A DNA stretch of 64,000 bases, from NCBI GenBank assembly GCA_965202955.1, contig OZ241871.1:434001-498000 (forward strand). The letters run 5' to 3'. The DNA comes from Bin5 sp034422415 (lineage in GTDB: Bacteria > Chloroflexota > Anaerolineae > Caldilineales > Caldilineaceae). Positions within the stretch are counted from its first letter, which is position 1. Every line of letters starts with the position of its first letter. Under the pieces are notes generated by a model. The model saw only the letters and a list, made by a program, of their open reading frames with translations. It was not told the origin of the DNA and ran no database searches. Made by a program: the position numbers and the translations under genes. Shown one piece after another: positions 8,055 through 17,069 of the stretch.

Positions 8055-9041
8055 ATGGAGACGACGACATTCCGGCGTATGACGCCTGAGCAGAGGCAAC
8101 GGTGGGATGAAGATGGCTATCTGATTATCAGGAACGCTCTTTCAGCAGAGGAGGTAAGCGAGCTGGTCGCTGAAGTAGACCGTCTGGATGAAGCGTCACA
8201 GCGTCTAGGCCGCGATCCCGACACGCTGCTCCACGTTGTCAACATCATCGACGCGGCGACTGAGGGCCTGTTCCAATCTGAGCAGGGAAATACCGGCACA
8301 GTACTGCGCCATGAACCCAGCGAGGCTTTCTTAAACTTGATCGACCATCCCAGCCATCTGGGTATTGTATGCGAGTTGATTGGCGCCGCGATCCAGTTAT
8401 CTTGGGCGGAGGCAATGGTGCGCCCGCCAAGCCCAACGCCGGCCAACCGATGGCATAAAGATGGCTCCAAACCGTACTATTTTGCCAGCGTTGACAGACT
8501 GACGCCGCTGCAATGGGCGCGAATCGGCTTCTTTCTGACCGACGTCGACAAGCCCGATATGGGCAACTTCACGGTCATTCCCGGCAGCCATCGCAACGGC
8601 TTTCCCAGGTTGCCGCAGGGCTTGGAGCAGGCTCTGACGATCACTTCATTTAGAAAATTCACACAGGTAGAACAGATCGACGCCGGCGTTCCGGGGGCGC
8701 GACAACTGACGGTAGAAGCCGGCGATGCGGTCCTGTTTCACAACGCGCTGTGGCACTGTGTCCCGCGCAACACCTCAAACGTTCGGCGGAGGAATTTGTG
8801 GTATGTCTACACGCCGGTGTGGCAGCGGCTGGGCGATCGGACAGAGAATTCGCCTGAACTGTTGGCAAAGTGCAACGCAGTACGCCGGCAGCTGCTTGGT
8901 ACAATGGTAGACCCAAGCACGAACGGTGGAATTCACCCCACCGATGAAGACGTGCCGCTGGTCCGGTTGTTCGAAGGAAAGAGCTTCCAAGAAACCATGG
9001 ACGCGGTGGATGAAGAATACATCCGCGCGACGCAGCGGTAA
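8055..9041 (+). CDS. PhyH-family Fe(II)/2-oxoglutarate dioxygenase
   Basis: 328 residues. N-terminal QRQRWDEDGYLIIRNAL is typical of the PhyH family. Iron ligands: His134-x-Asp136 (WHKD) and distal His234 (LWHCVPRN), with a following Arg-rich strand (NVRRRNLWY) for 2-oxoglutarate. PGSHRNG between the two histidines is also typical. ATG 8055 is preceded by AAAGGAG at 8041-8047. It is the last gene of the + strand cluster and converges on the minus-strand dioxygenase at 9118; the 76 bases between show no clear terminator. Not a close relative of its neighbour at 6745, so the two probably act on different substrates. Confidence 0.88.
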   Translation: METTTFRRMTPEQRQRWDEDGYLIIRNALSAEEVSELVAEVDRLDEASQRLGRDPDTLLHVVNIIDAATEGLFQSEQGNTGTVLRHEPSEAFLNLIDHPSHLGIVCELIGAAIQLSWAEAMVRPPSPTPANRWHKDGSKPYYFASVDRLTPLQWARIGFFLTDVDKPDMGNFTVIPGSHRNGFPRLPQGLEQALTITSFRKFTQVEQIDAGVPGARQLTVEAGDAVLFHNALWHCVPRNTSNVRRRNLWYVYTPVWQRLGDRTENSPELLAKCNAVRRQLLGTMVDPSTNGGIHPTDEDVPLVRLFEGKSFQETMDAVDEEYIRATQR

Positions 9042-9117
9042 CAGAGTGGAGAGCATTTGTGAATGAAACAACCGCCAGATTTCGACTTGTCAACCGAACC
9101 GACTGAGAACTGCTCCT

Positions 9118-9903
9118 CTACAGTCCCATCTCGTACAGCTTGGCGATCTTCTCCTTGCGCCGCGGACCTGCCGTCTCCATCAGCCGGTCGGTAAATGTGC
9201 GCTTGCCGTACCGCTGGTTGACCCGCATCAGATAGCCGTACAGCCACGTCTCCTCCCAGGCCATCCTGGGATAGGCGGCCCAGTTGAACGTGAACATGCG
9301 GCGGCCCACCGCGCCGCCCCAGGATGAATGCCACAGGCGGTGGTCGAACGCCACCACATCGCCCGGCGAAGAGTCCAGCGGCATTCGCCCCGGCACGTCG
9401 GGGGAGTGGGTATCGAAGATGCCGTCAGCGACCGACTGGTGCAGCTGCCGCGAATACTCCGGATGGTGGCTGCCGGGGATCACGCTCAGGCAGCCCTCGC
9501 CCTCGGCCACCGGGTCGCAGTAGAAGGCCGTCTTCATCGTCGCAAAGGTGTGCAACCCGCCGCCGTCCGCGTGCCAGCGCGTGTCGCCGACATACAGATT
9601 GCCATCGTTGCCGCCCGTGTAAAGGCTGCCATCGCCCAGCAACCCGTCCACAACGTCGAGCAGCCGCCCATCGTCCAGCAGAGGATAGAACGACTCCGGG
9701 TCCTCCTCGATGATCGGCATCACCTCCTGCCGCTCCTTGCCGTCAAAGTCGGCGCCGCCCCGCACCTTTCGCAACGCGCGCTCAAGCGCTTGGGCGTAAA
9801 ACTCGATCTCATCCGGGGTGAAAAGTTGCCGAAAAACAACATAACCATACGTGCGAAAATGCTGCTGCTGCTCATCGGTCACTGTGATTCCCTGCGTCTC
9901 CAT
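9118..9903 (-). CDS. PhyH-family Fe(II)/2-oxoglutarate dioxygenase
   Basis: 261 residues from the ATG at 9903, which has GGAGG six bases upstream; a longer open frame to 10050 has no such support. Iron ligands His111-x-Asp113 (WHADGGG) and distal His192 (LWHSSWGG); VIPGSHHPEY lies between them. The polypeptide ends in a basic KEKIAKLYEMGL tail. It closes minus-strand operon B, downstream of two sugar permeases, so it probably acts on the imported compound or a product of it. Confidence 0.88.
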   Translation of the reverse strand: METQGITVTDEQQQHFRTYGYVVFRQLFTPDEIEFYAQALERALRKVRGGADFDGKERQEVMPIIEEDPESFYPLLDDGRLLDVVDGLLGDGSLYTGGNDGNLYVGDTRWHADGGGLHTFATMKTAFYCDPVAEGEGCLSVIPGSHHPEYSRQLHQSVADGIFDTHSPDVPGRMPLDSSPGDVVAFDHRLWHSSWGGAVGRRMFTFNWAAYPRMAWEETWLYGYLMRVNQRYGKRTFTDRLMETAGPRRKEKIAKLYEMGL

Positions 9904-10111
9904 CTCTTGCCTCCAGGATTCTTTAGTTTCACTAATCAGGTGTAGAGAGCGCCGGGGCCAGGTTTCCCCGGCCCGCACGGACGATGGGCCGCTATATACC
10001 GCCCTAATCGTCACATAGAGCAATGTCAGTTTCAATGCTGGTCGGATCAACTGCGAGAGGAGGCGAACCGCGCCTACGCGGCCGCAAAGCGGACGAACGA
10101 CGCGCCCCGGC

Positions 10112-10993
10112 TCAACCCTTCACGCCGGTGACGACCACGCCCTGGATGAAGTATCGCTGCAGGAAGAAAAACACGAGCACCGGCGGGATCGTCAGGATCG
10201 TCGACATCACCATCAGCTCCGGCCACGTCGCGGCCTGGTAGGTCAGATTCGTGTCGAACTGCCAGGTCCGGATCGCCACCGCCAGCGTCATCTTCTCCTC
10301 GGTGTTCAGGTAGATCAACGGCGCGAAGAAGTCGTTCCACTCGCCCATGAATGTGAAGATCGACAGCGCGCCCAGCGCCGGCAGCGACTGCGGCAGAATC
10401 ACGCGCCAGAATGTGCCGAAAAAGCCGCAGCCGTCGATGCGCGCGGCCTCGTCGATCTCCTTGTTCAGGCTCAAGAAGAACTGGCGCATCATGAAGATGA
10501 AGAAGGCGCCGCCGCCAAACCAGTTGGGCACGATGATTGGAAGGGGCGTATCCAGCCAGCCCAGGTCGCGAAAGATCAGATACTGCGGGATCAGAACGAC
10601 ATGGTACGGGATCATCATCGTGCTCAACACGATCACGAACATCGCGGTCCGGCCGGGAAAACGCAGGCGCGCGAAGCTGTAGGCGACCAGCGAGGCCGTC
10701 AGCACGCGGCCGACCAGGACGCCGATAACGATCGTCATCGTGTTCTTCAGTGAGATCCAGAAGGGAAACTTGGCCAGCGCGGTAGGATAGTTGGCCCACA
10801 GGATCGGGCGGGGTATGAATGTCGGTGGAATCGTGAAGACCTGCCCGTCCGGCTTGAGCGAGCCGCTCACCAGCCACACCATCGGCAGCAGGAACATCGA
10901 CAGGCCGAACGCCAGGACAATGTACAGAACAGCCCGCCAGAAAATTCGGCTGACCTGATATGAATTCAGATCGAAAACGGTCGATCGTTGCAC
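10112..10993 (-). CDS. CUT1 sugar ABC transporter permease, MalG-like
   Basis: 293 residues, GTG start behind AAGGAGA. EAA loop EIDEAARIDGCGFF with VILP following. The body is nearly identical in layout to the permease at 1439-2359 (PYHVVLIPQYLIF, PNWFGGGAFFIF, C-terminal VTGVKG), showing that clusters A and B share a recent common importer. Six membrane segments expected. Partner of the MalF-like subunit at 11075. Confidence 0.93.
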   Translation of the reverse strand: MQRSTVFDLNSYQVSRIFWRAVLYIVLAFGLSMFLLPMVWLVSGSLKPDGQVFTIPPTFIPRPILWANYPTALAKFPFWISLKNTMTIVIGVLVGRVLTASLVAYSFARLRFPGRTAMFVIVLSTMMIPYHVVLIPQYLIFRDLGWLDTPLPIIVPNWFGGGAFFIFMMRQFFLSLNKEIDEAARIDGCGFFGTFWRVILPQSLPALGALSIFTFMGEWNDFFAPLIYLNTEEKMTLAVAIRTWQFDTNLTYQAATWPELMVMSTILTIPPVLVFFFLQRYFIQGVVVTGVKG

Positions 10994-11074
10994 AACTCTC
11001 CTTCCTCACTTGTCCAGCGCGTGCCTTGCCCTCCCAACCGCCCGCTGCCCCGGCCGGCGCGCTGCCGCCGGCGC

Positions 11075-11998
11075 CTATTCTCCCTCGTAGTGTACAAAGC
11101 GCGACGACGTCCGCAGCACCAGGACCGTCAGTGCAAAAATAATGATGAAGAGAATCCAGGCAAGGCCGGCCGCGTATCCCATCTCAAGCTGCTGCCAGCC
11201 CTTGCGGTAGAGGTAGAGAACATAGAATAGTGTCGAGTTGACCGGGCCGCCATCGGTGATGATAAAGGCACTGGTGAAGACCTGGAACGAGTTGATGATG
11301 CCCATAATGAAGGTGAACAGGATCACCGGCGAGGTCATCGGTATCGTCACGTTCCAGAACTGGCCCCAGGCGTTGGCGCCGTCAACCTTGGCCGCGTCGT
11401 AGAGCGCGGTCGGCACGCCTTGCAACGACGCCAAATAGAGGATCAGACCACCGCCCGCGCCCCACAAGCTCAACACCATCAGTGACGGCAGCGACCATTT
11501 CGTCGAACCGAACCAGTTCGGCGGGTCGCTGATGCCGATCGTCTGCAGTACGCTGTCTGCGAGCCCGTACTCGTGGGCAAAGACGTAGGCGAAAAGATAG
11601 GCCGTGGCAACGCCCGGCACAACCGCCGGCAGGTAGAAGCCTGTGCGCCAGAACGAGAGCCCTTTGGCCTTCTGGTTCAGCAGCAGCGCGAGCCCGTAGC
11701 CTACGATCACACCCAATGGGACGGTCACAATGGCGAAGACCGCTGTCACGCGCAGCGATTGCGCAAAGAGCCTGTCGCGCGTGAACATCTTCTCGAAGTT
11801 GTCCAGCCCGCGGAAGACCGGGTCCGAAAGAATGCTGTATTCCGTCAGCGAATAGTAGGCCGATAGCAGCATCGGCCCCACGCCCCACATGAGAAAGCCC
11901 AGCAGCCAGGGTGAGATGCCGATGTATCCGGCCAGGGCCTCCCGGCCTTTCAGCGTCCGCCACCAATGGAGTTTCTGCGGTGTCGCTGCGGTTGTCAT
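11075..11998 (-). CDS. CUT1 sugar ABC transporter permease, MalF-like
   Basis: 307 residues, ATG start. EAA loop LYDAAKVDGANAW followed by TIPMTSPVIL. Paralogue of 512-1435 with the same WWRTLKGREALAGY N-terminus. Located between the second binding protein (stop 12075) and the MalG-like permease. A hairpin at 12027-12053 separates it from the binding-protein gene. No ATPase in the operon. Confidence 0.93.
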   Translation of the reverse strand: MTTAATPQKLHWWRTLKGREALAGYIGISPWLLGFLMWGVGPMLLSAYYSLTEYSILSDPVFRGLDNFEKMFTRDRLFAQSLRVTAVFAIVTVPLGVIVGYGLALLLNQKAKGLSFWRTGFYLPAVVPGVATAYLFAYVFAHEYGLADSVLQTIGISDPPNWFGSTKWSLPSLMVLSLWGAGGGLILYLASLQGVPTALYDAAKVDGANAWGQFWNVTIPMTSPVILFTFIMGIINSFQVFTSAFIITDGGPVNSTLFYVLYLYRKGWQQLEMGYAAGLAWILFIIIFALTVLVLRTSSRFVHYEGE

Positions 11999-12026
11999 GG
12001 CTGACCTCTGCTTCAGAAGTGGGGGG

Positions 12027-12053
12027 TGAGGAGAGGGCCAGGCCCCCTCCTCA
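12027..12053 (-). promoter_or_regulatory. Hairpin between binding-protein gene and permease
   Basis: Arms 12027-12037 (TGAGGAGAGGG) and 12043-12053 pair with one mismatch around a 5-base loop. It sits right after the binding-protein stop and before the permease start, as in clusters A, E and G. No T-run, so attenuation or 3'-end protection is more likely than full termination. Confidence 0.6.
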
Positions 12054-12074
12054 TCACGCTCTGCGCGATTTTTG

Positions 12075-13490
12075 CTAGCTCTTGGCTTCCAACTCCGCGT
12101 TGATGTCGGCTACGGCCTCGGTGACGGCGTCGGCGGCCTCTCTCTCGCCGATGATGGCGGCCTGGAAGGCAGCCCTCAGCGTATCGCGCAGGAAGGCGGG
12201 CACCTTGAAGCCGTCATGGCCCGGATAGTGGATCGACGCCTGGGCCTGCTCGGGGTATGCCGAGAAACCCTCCCAGCGCGAGAGATGAATCCCCACGACC
12301 TCTTTGGCTTCGCTGCCCTCCTCCAGGCCTTCGTAGTAATGAAGACCATTGTAGGACGGAGCGAGACCCATTGTGCGGATGAACTGCGTTCCCACGTCTT
12401 CATCGGTGATCTGGGTGATGGCGTAGGCCATGGCCGAGTCCAGCACCTCGGAGGACTTGTTCACGGTGAGAAAATCGCCGGTGGTGTGGATGGCGCGCTG
12501 CTGGAACCACGGCGTGTGGATGTAGACTTTCTCGAAGTCGAGTGAATCAGAGGTCCACAGGGTGAGTCCCACCGGGCCCATGGCAAAGACCGCGCGGCCG
12601 GCGCGGTAGGTGCCGCCCTCGATCGGGCCGGCCACTGATTCAAGGTAGGTATGGCCCTGGTGTGTGAGGTCGATTACCTTGGTAATCGCATCGAGCGACT
12701 CCTCCGAGTCGAGCAGACACCTGGTCTCGTCGCCCTCGTACCACCATGTGTCGAACTGCTGACCGCCGTTGCCGTAGACCCAGTGCTTGCTGCCATAGCC
12801 CCAGCTGCCAATCAATGGACCACCGAGGGTCCAGATCTGGTCTTCCATACCGGCGCTGGCTTCGGCCACTGTCTCGCAGAAGGCGACAAGGTCGTCAAAC
12901 TGCCAGGTGTCGTAATCGTCCTGGCCGAACTGCGGCAGCATATCGGTGACGCCCAGCTCGTCGGTCAGGTTCTTGTTGCCGTGGAAGACGACAGGATGGG
13001 CGACATACTGGTCGAGGCCGAGGACCTCGCCCTTGTAGCCGCCGACCTCGACCGCGTCCCAGTAATAGTTGTCGGGATTGAAGTCGTAGACGGGGAGGTA
13101 GTCGTCAAAGGGATGCAGCTGGTTGGAGGTCCAGAAATCGCCCTGGAAAACATTGGCGATCATCATGACGTCGGCCGCGGTGCCGCCGGCCAGCTGCAGC
13201 TTGAGCTTGTCGTGATACTCGCTCCAGGGCGTGCTCTCAAGCGTCGCCTGCGTGTCGGTCTTCTCTTCTATGATCGGGGCGTAGTCGTTCCAGAATGTCC
13301 CCCACCACGTGCTGAACCGGATCGGTGTCGCCTCGGAAACCGCGGCCCCGGAATCGGCTGCCGCCTCTTCCGCCGCCGGTTCGGCCGCCGGCGCCGGCGC
13401 GCAGCTGGCAATTACAGCGCCCGTCCCGGCCAGCGCCGACCACTTCAGGAACTCACGCCGCGAGACGTCGACTCGTTTCGTCGTATCCAT
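12075..13490 (-). CDS. Sugar ABC transporter solute-binding lipoprotein (copy proximal to permeases)
   Basis: 471 residues. N-terminus carries a twin-arginine motif (SRREFLKW), a hydrophobic segment and a lipobox ending in Cys (VIASCAP), then an Ala/Glu-rich linker, so it is probably exported folded by Tat and anchored as a lipoprotein. The rest is a family-1 sugar-binding protein. ATG 13490 is chosen over ATG 13496 because it aligns with the start of the paralogue at 15439. Nearly all of the sequence matches that paralogue; differences cluster in the middle (around 230-300) and could alter ligand preference. It has its own promoter and leader copy upstream. Confidence 0.92.
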   Translation of the reverse strand: MDTTKRVDVSRREFLKWSALAGTGAVIASCAPAPAAEPAAEEAAADSGAAVSEATPIRFSTWWGTFWNDYAPIIEEKTDTQATLESTPWSEYHDKLKLQLAGGTAADVMMIANVFQGDFWTSNQLHPFDDYLPVYDFNPDNYYWDAVEVGGYKGEVLGLDQYVAHPVVFHGNKNLTDELGVTDMLPQFGQDDYDTWQFDDLVAFCETVAEASAGMEDQIWTLGGPLIGSWGYGSKHWVYGNGGQQFDTWWYEGDETRCLLDSEESLDAITKVIDLTHQGHTYLESVAGPIEGGTYRAGRAVFAMGPVGLTLWTSDSLDFEKVYIHTPWFQQRAIHTTGDFLTVNKSSEVLDSAMAYAITQITDEDVGTQFIRTMGLAPSYNGLHYYEGLEEGSEAKEVVGIHLSRWEGFSAYPEQAQASIHYPGHDGFKVPAFLRDTLRAAFQAAIIGEREAADAVTEAVADINAELEAKS

Positions 13491-13860
13491 GAGCATCTCT
13501 CTCCTTTGCTGGTCTCGGCGATGCCGATACGTCCTTTTGCTGTCGCATCGAAGTCAGAATCTCACCCAATCTCTTCCCTGTCTTCACCTCCTCTCCCAGC
13601 GATCGGCCGTAACGTCAGTCGGGACATGCTGACCTGCAGTCGCCCGCGCATTCGCATTCCCAGTCGCAGTCGCCGTTCGATGGCCTGTTTGCGTCCGGTT
13701 TGGCAAGAAGCAGTCCAAGGTGAGTAGATCCTGGTCGGCGGAGTCGGGTGACGCCAATCAACTCGAAGATTGCACTGAGGATTGGCAGGGCAGCCATGGA
13801 ATTACTGACAAAATAACACTCCGCACCTGCCCTGTCAAACAGGTCAAAAATATAATCTAT
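13491..13860 (-). promoter_or_regulatory. Promoter and roughly 300-base leader of the proximal binding-protein gene
   Basis: On the minus strand: -35 TTGACA (13838-13833), 17-base spacer, -10 TATTTT (13815-13810), then about 310 bases to the start codon. Immediately upstream of the -35 lies a T-tract element (ATAG, ATATTTTTG, TGT; 13860-13839) found at the same spacing in two other promoters. A palindrome CCTGTCAAACAGG (13831-13843) overlaps the -35. Two inverted 12-base half-sites (TTGRCAGGGCAG) lie at 13827-13838 and 13782-13793. The leader resembles that at 15440-15740 along its length; a 129-codon open frame across it is not convincing as a gene. Confidence 0.72.
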
Positions 13861-14026
13861 GGCTGTAGGCTGCCTTGCCTCCGGTAGCCGGACATGGGCG
13901 CGTCCGCCGCCAGCAACGCTTGCACAGCGCTGTTGCCCCTGTCTTGACGGTCCCCACAATTCAAAGAGAGGAGTGAGGCTCTGTCTCCCCTCTCCTCTCT
14001 TCATTCATCACTTGCCTCGATCCCTG

Positions 14027-15439
14027 CTAGCTCCTTGCCGCCAGCTCCGCGTTGATGTCGGCCACAGCCTCCGTAACCGCCTCACCGGCATCCCTCTCGC
14101 CGATCAAGGCGGCCTCAAACGCCGTCCGCAGCGTATCGCGCAGGTAGGCCGCCGCCTTGAAGCCATCGTGGCCCGGATAGTGGATCGACGCCTCGGCCTG
14201 CTCGGGATAGGCCGAGAATCCCTCCCAGCGCGAGAGATGGATTCCCGCCACTGCCTGGATTTCGCTGCCTTCCTCGAGCTCACCGTAGTAGAGCCCGCTG
14301 TTGTAGGCCGGCGAAAGCCCTGACGTGCGCACGAACTGGCGACCCACGTCCTCGTCGATAATCTGGGTGATGGCATAGTCCATCGCGGCATCGAGCACCT
14401 CGGACGACTTGTTCACGGTCAGGAAATCGCCGGTCGTGTGAATCGCCCGCTGCTTGAACCACGGTGCGTGGATGTAAGATTTTTCGAAGTCCAACGAAGC
14501 TGACGGGTAGAGCGTCAGTCCCACCGGCGCCAGCACCAGCGCAGCCCGGCCGGCACGGTAGGTCCCGCCTTCAATCGGACCGGCCACCGCCTCCAGGTAG
14601 GTATGGCCCTGCAGCGTCAGGTCGATCACCTTCGTGATCGCTTCGATCGACTCCTCCGAGTCGAGCAGACAGGTCGTCTCGTCGCCCTCGTACCACCAAG
14701 TGTCGAATTGCTGGGCGCCGTTGCCGTAGACAAAATGCTTCGTGCAATAGCTCCAGCCGCCCATCAGCGGCCCGCCAATCGGCCAGATCTGGTCTTCCAT
14801 CCCTGCGCTCGCCTCCGACGCCGCCTCGCAGAAGGCAACCAGGTCGTCAATCTGCCACTCGTCGAAGTTGTCATCGCCGAACTCAGGCAGCGTATCCGTC
14901 AGGCCCAACTCGTCGGTCAGCGTCGTGTTGACGTGGAAGATGCACGGGTGGGCAACATACTGGTCCAGGCCCAGGATCTCGCCCTTGTAGCCGCCGACCT
15001 CGACCGCGTCCCAGTAATACTTGCTTTCATCGAAATTGTGGATCACCAAGTAGTCGTCAAAGGGATGCAGCTGGTTGGACGTCCAGAAATCGCCCTGGTA
15101 GACATTGGCGACCATGATGACATCGGCCGCTGTGCCGCCGGCCAGCTGCAGCTTCAGCTTGTCGTGGTACTCGCTCCAGGGCGTGCTCTCAAGCGTCGCC
15201 TTGGTATTCGTCTTCTCCTCGATGATCGGGGCGTAGTCGTTCCAGAACGTCCCCCACCAGGTGCTGAACCGGATCGGTGTCGCCTCGGAAGCCGCCGCGC
15301 CCGAATCGGCCGCCGCCTCTTCCGCCGCCGGTTCTGCCGCCGGCGCCGGCGCACAGCTGGCGATCACGGCACCCGTGCCCGCCAGCGCGGTCCATTTCAG
15401 GAACTCACGTCGCGAGACATCGACTCTTTTCGTCTTCAT
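14027..15439 (-). CDS. Sugar ABC transporter solute-binding lipoprotein (distal duplicate)
   Basis: 470 residues. Same plan as the neighbour at 12075-13490: Tat motif SRREFLKW, lipobox VIASCAP, acidic Ala-rich linker, family-1 sugar-binding fold. The ATG at 15439 has AGGAGGG eight bases upstream. The two genes, their promoters and their leaders are all similar, so the unit arose by segmental duplication. Having two binding proteins for one permease pair may broaden the ligand range. There is no permease of its own between the copies. Confidence 0.92.
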   Translation of the reverse strand: MKTKRVDVSRREFLKWTALAGTGAVIASCAPAPAAEPAAEEAAADSGAAASEATPIRFSTWWGTFWNDYAPIIEEKTNTKATLESTPWSEYHDKLKLQLAGGTAADVIMVANVYQGDFWTSNQLHPFDDYLVIHNFDESKYYWDAVEVGGYKGEILGLDQYVAHPCIFHVNTTLTDELGLTDTLPEFGDDNFDEWQIDDLVAFCEAASEASAGMEDQIWPIGGPLMGGWSYCTKHFVYGNGAQQFDTWWYEGDETTCLLDSEESIEAITKVIDLTLQGHTYLEAVAGPIEGGTYRAGRAALVLAPVGLTLYPSASLDFEKSYIHAPWFKQRAIHTTGDFLTVNKSSEVLDAAMDYAITQIIDEDVGRQFVRTSGLSPAYNSGLYYGELEEGSEIQAVAGIHLSRWEGFSAYPEQAEASIHYPGHDGFKAAAYLRDTLRTAFEAALIGERDAGEAVTEAVADINAELAARS

Positions 15440-15966
15440 GAGCGTTTCCCTCCTGTGTTCGTCTCGGTGATGCCGATACGTCTGTCTGGCGTTCTATTGG
15501 AGTCAAACTTTCACCCGATCTTTTCCCGCAAATCACCCCCTCTCGCGGCGACCAGCAGTCGCGGCAGCCAGGACTTGTTGACCTGCAGCCGACCGCGCAT
15601 TCGCTGTCGCTGATTTATGGCCTGTTCGGGTCCCGTTTCACAGAAGCCGTCCAAGGTACGACAGTCCTGGTCGACTGAGCCAAGCGGCTCCGAACAGATC
15701 GAAGATTGCGCTGTGGATTGGCAGGGCAGACATGGAATTTCTGGCAGAATATCACTCCGCACCTGCCCTGTCAAACAGGTCAAAAATATTGTCTATCGCT
15801 GCGAAACGCGGACAGACCAAGGCAGCCAGGACCGGACACGCGTCCCGCCACGCGCCTTTCATTTCTGCCAGGTTTTGCTGGGCTTTCGACCCGGGGAGTC
15901 CAGCTTTTTGAACGAGACGGCGCCGGAACAGCCGGCGTCAACTGCCGAAGCTGGCGACGCCTACGT
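15440..15966 (-). promoter_or_regulatory. Promoter and leader of the distal binding-protein gene, plus a 25-base repeat
   Basis: Minus strand -35 TTGACA (15774-15769), 17-base spacer, -10 TATTCT (15751-15746), about 300-base leader. The T-tract element (15796-15775), the CCTGTCAAACAGG palindrome (15767-15779) and the paired half-sites (15763-15774 and 15718-15729) all match copy one, with the half-site centres 45 bases apart in both. Farther upstream, 15934-15958 is identical over 25 bases to 25285-25309, the 3' end of a dioxygenase gene including its stop codon. I see no gene in this 527-base stretch. Confidence 0.7.
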
Positions 15967-17043
15967 TCAGAGCAGCAATGCTCCTGGTATGATTGCCACC
16001 TTCAGATCGATGCACTCGCGGCCGAAGCCACCGTCGGGACGCTCTTGCGAGGACATATAGGTCACGATCGCCTCTCCGCTGCGCAGGAAAGTACAGTCCA
16101 AGTTCGTGTACTCGTAGCCCGTCTCGTCCTCGATATCGAAGAGATAGTGCCAGCGGTGGCCGCCATCGTCGGAGACAGCCACGGACAGGGGCGTACGTAG
16201 ACCCAGATGATGGTGCCGCGGGTTATATTGGCTGTTGTTCCAGAGCAAGACGGCGCGGTTCGTAGCGGGGATCCGGCGGATGCAGGTGCAAGACTCCGGC
16301 GCGCGCAATCCAGTCGTCTGTGCCATAGACCATGTTTCGCCCGCGTCGTTGGATCTCGCCAGAAACACGCTGCCCAACTGAGTGCGCAGTGACATGAGCA
16401 ACTCGCCGCTCGCCAGTTCGGCGACCGATGGCTCGCTGGCGCCGACCAATGGCAGGAACACATCACCGCGTGATTGACGCCATGTGCGCCCGTTGTCATC
16501 GCTGAGGTAGGCAGCAGCCCGCTCCATCTGCGTCCAGCGATACAGCCCTCCCTCTGCCATCCAGCAAAAGGGCAGAAGCAAGCTGCCGCTGGACAGGCGC
16601 AGCAGAGACGATGCACCGCCCTGGAGGCGGCAGACACGGAACTCGGCGCCGCTCCAGATCGGTTGCGGCACAGAAAAGGTCTCGCCCTCGTCGATCGAGC
16701 GGCATAGCATCATGGAGCTACTGGTCACCGAATGCATGCGCAGATACCCCAAGAGCAACTCGCCGGGAGTCTGGCACAGAAATGGGGACATCACATTCAG
16801 GTCACCCGGCTCGATGTCTGCTCTCAGGGTCTCTTCACCCCAACTCCGGCCACCGTCCGGCGATACCTGGGTATAGATGCGGGCAAGCCCGAAATCGTTA
16901 CCGGCCTCCGGACCGGCGCTGTAGCTGTGGTAGGTGACCAGCAGGCTGCCATCAGAGCGCTCGACCACCGAGGCTGTATCGCTGCGTGGACGTTCCGTCC
17001 TGCCCTTGACAATGGTGCTGTAACTGATTGCGGTGGGGATCAT
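15967..17043 (-). CDS. BNR/Asp-box sialidase-like protein
   Basis: 358 residues from ATG 17043 (MIPTAISYS); the frame is open further upstream but would overlap the preceding gene. At least five Asp-box motifs are visible: SPDGGRSW, SIDEGETF, SDDNGRTW, SNDAGETW and SDDGGHRW, the mark of the six-bladed sialidase propeller. No signal peptide, so probably cytoplasmic or exported by another route. It starts 26 bases after the GH127-like gene and so probably acts on the same glycan. Asp boxes do not specify the reaction; true sialidase activity is not shown. Confidence 0.8.
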   Translation of the reverse strand: MIPTAISYSTIVKGRTERPRSDTASVVERSDGSLLVTYHSYSAGPEAGNDFGLARIYTQVSPDGGRSWGEETLRADIEPGDLNVMSPFLCQTPGELLLGYLRMHSVTSSSMMLCRSIDEGETFSVPQPIWSGAEFRVCRLQGGASSLLRLSSGSLLLPFCWMAEGGLYRWTQMERAAAYLSDDNGRTWRQSRGDVFLPLVGASEPSVAELASGELLMSLRTQLGSVFLARSNDAGETWSMAQTTGLRAPESCTCIRRIPATNRAVLLWNNSQYNPRHHHLGLRTPLSVAVSDDGGHRWHYLFDIEDETGYEYTNLDCTFLRSGEAIVTYMSSQERPDGGFGRECIDLKVAIIPGALLL

Positions 17044-17069
17044 CGACGCTTCTCTTCCGAGGTCTGTGA

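Noticed and set aside
10074..11009. 311-codon minus-strand frame overlapping the MalG-like permease
   Set aside because: A frame shadow of the permease at 10112-10993 with no membrane segments or motif of its own.
13615..14004. 129-codon minus-strand frame across the leader of the proximal binding-protein gene
   Set aside because: The matching region of the duplicate leader does not keep the frame; a stop interrupts one copy, so it is not a conserved leader protein.
15511..15783. 90-codon minus-strand frame in the distal leader
   Set aside because: It begins inside the -35/-10 region and is not preserved in the duplicate.
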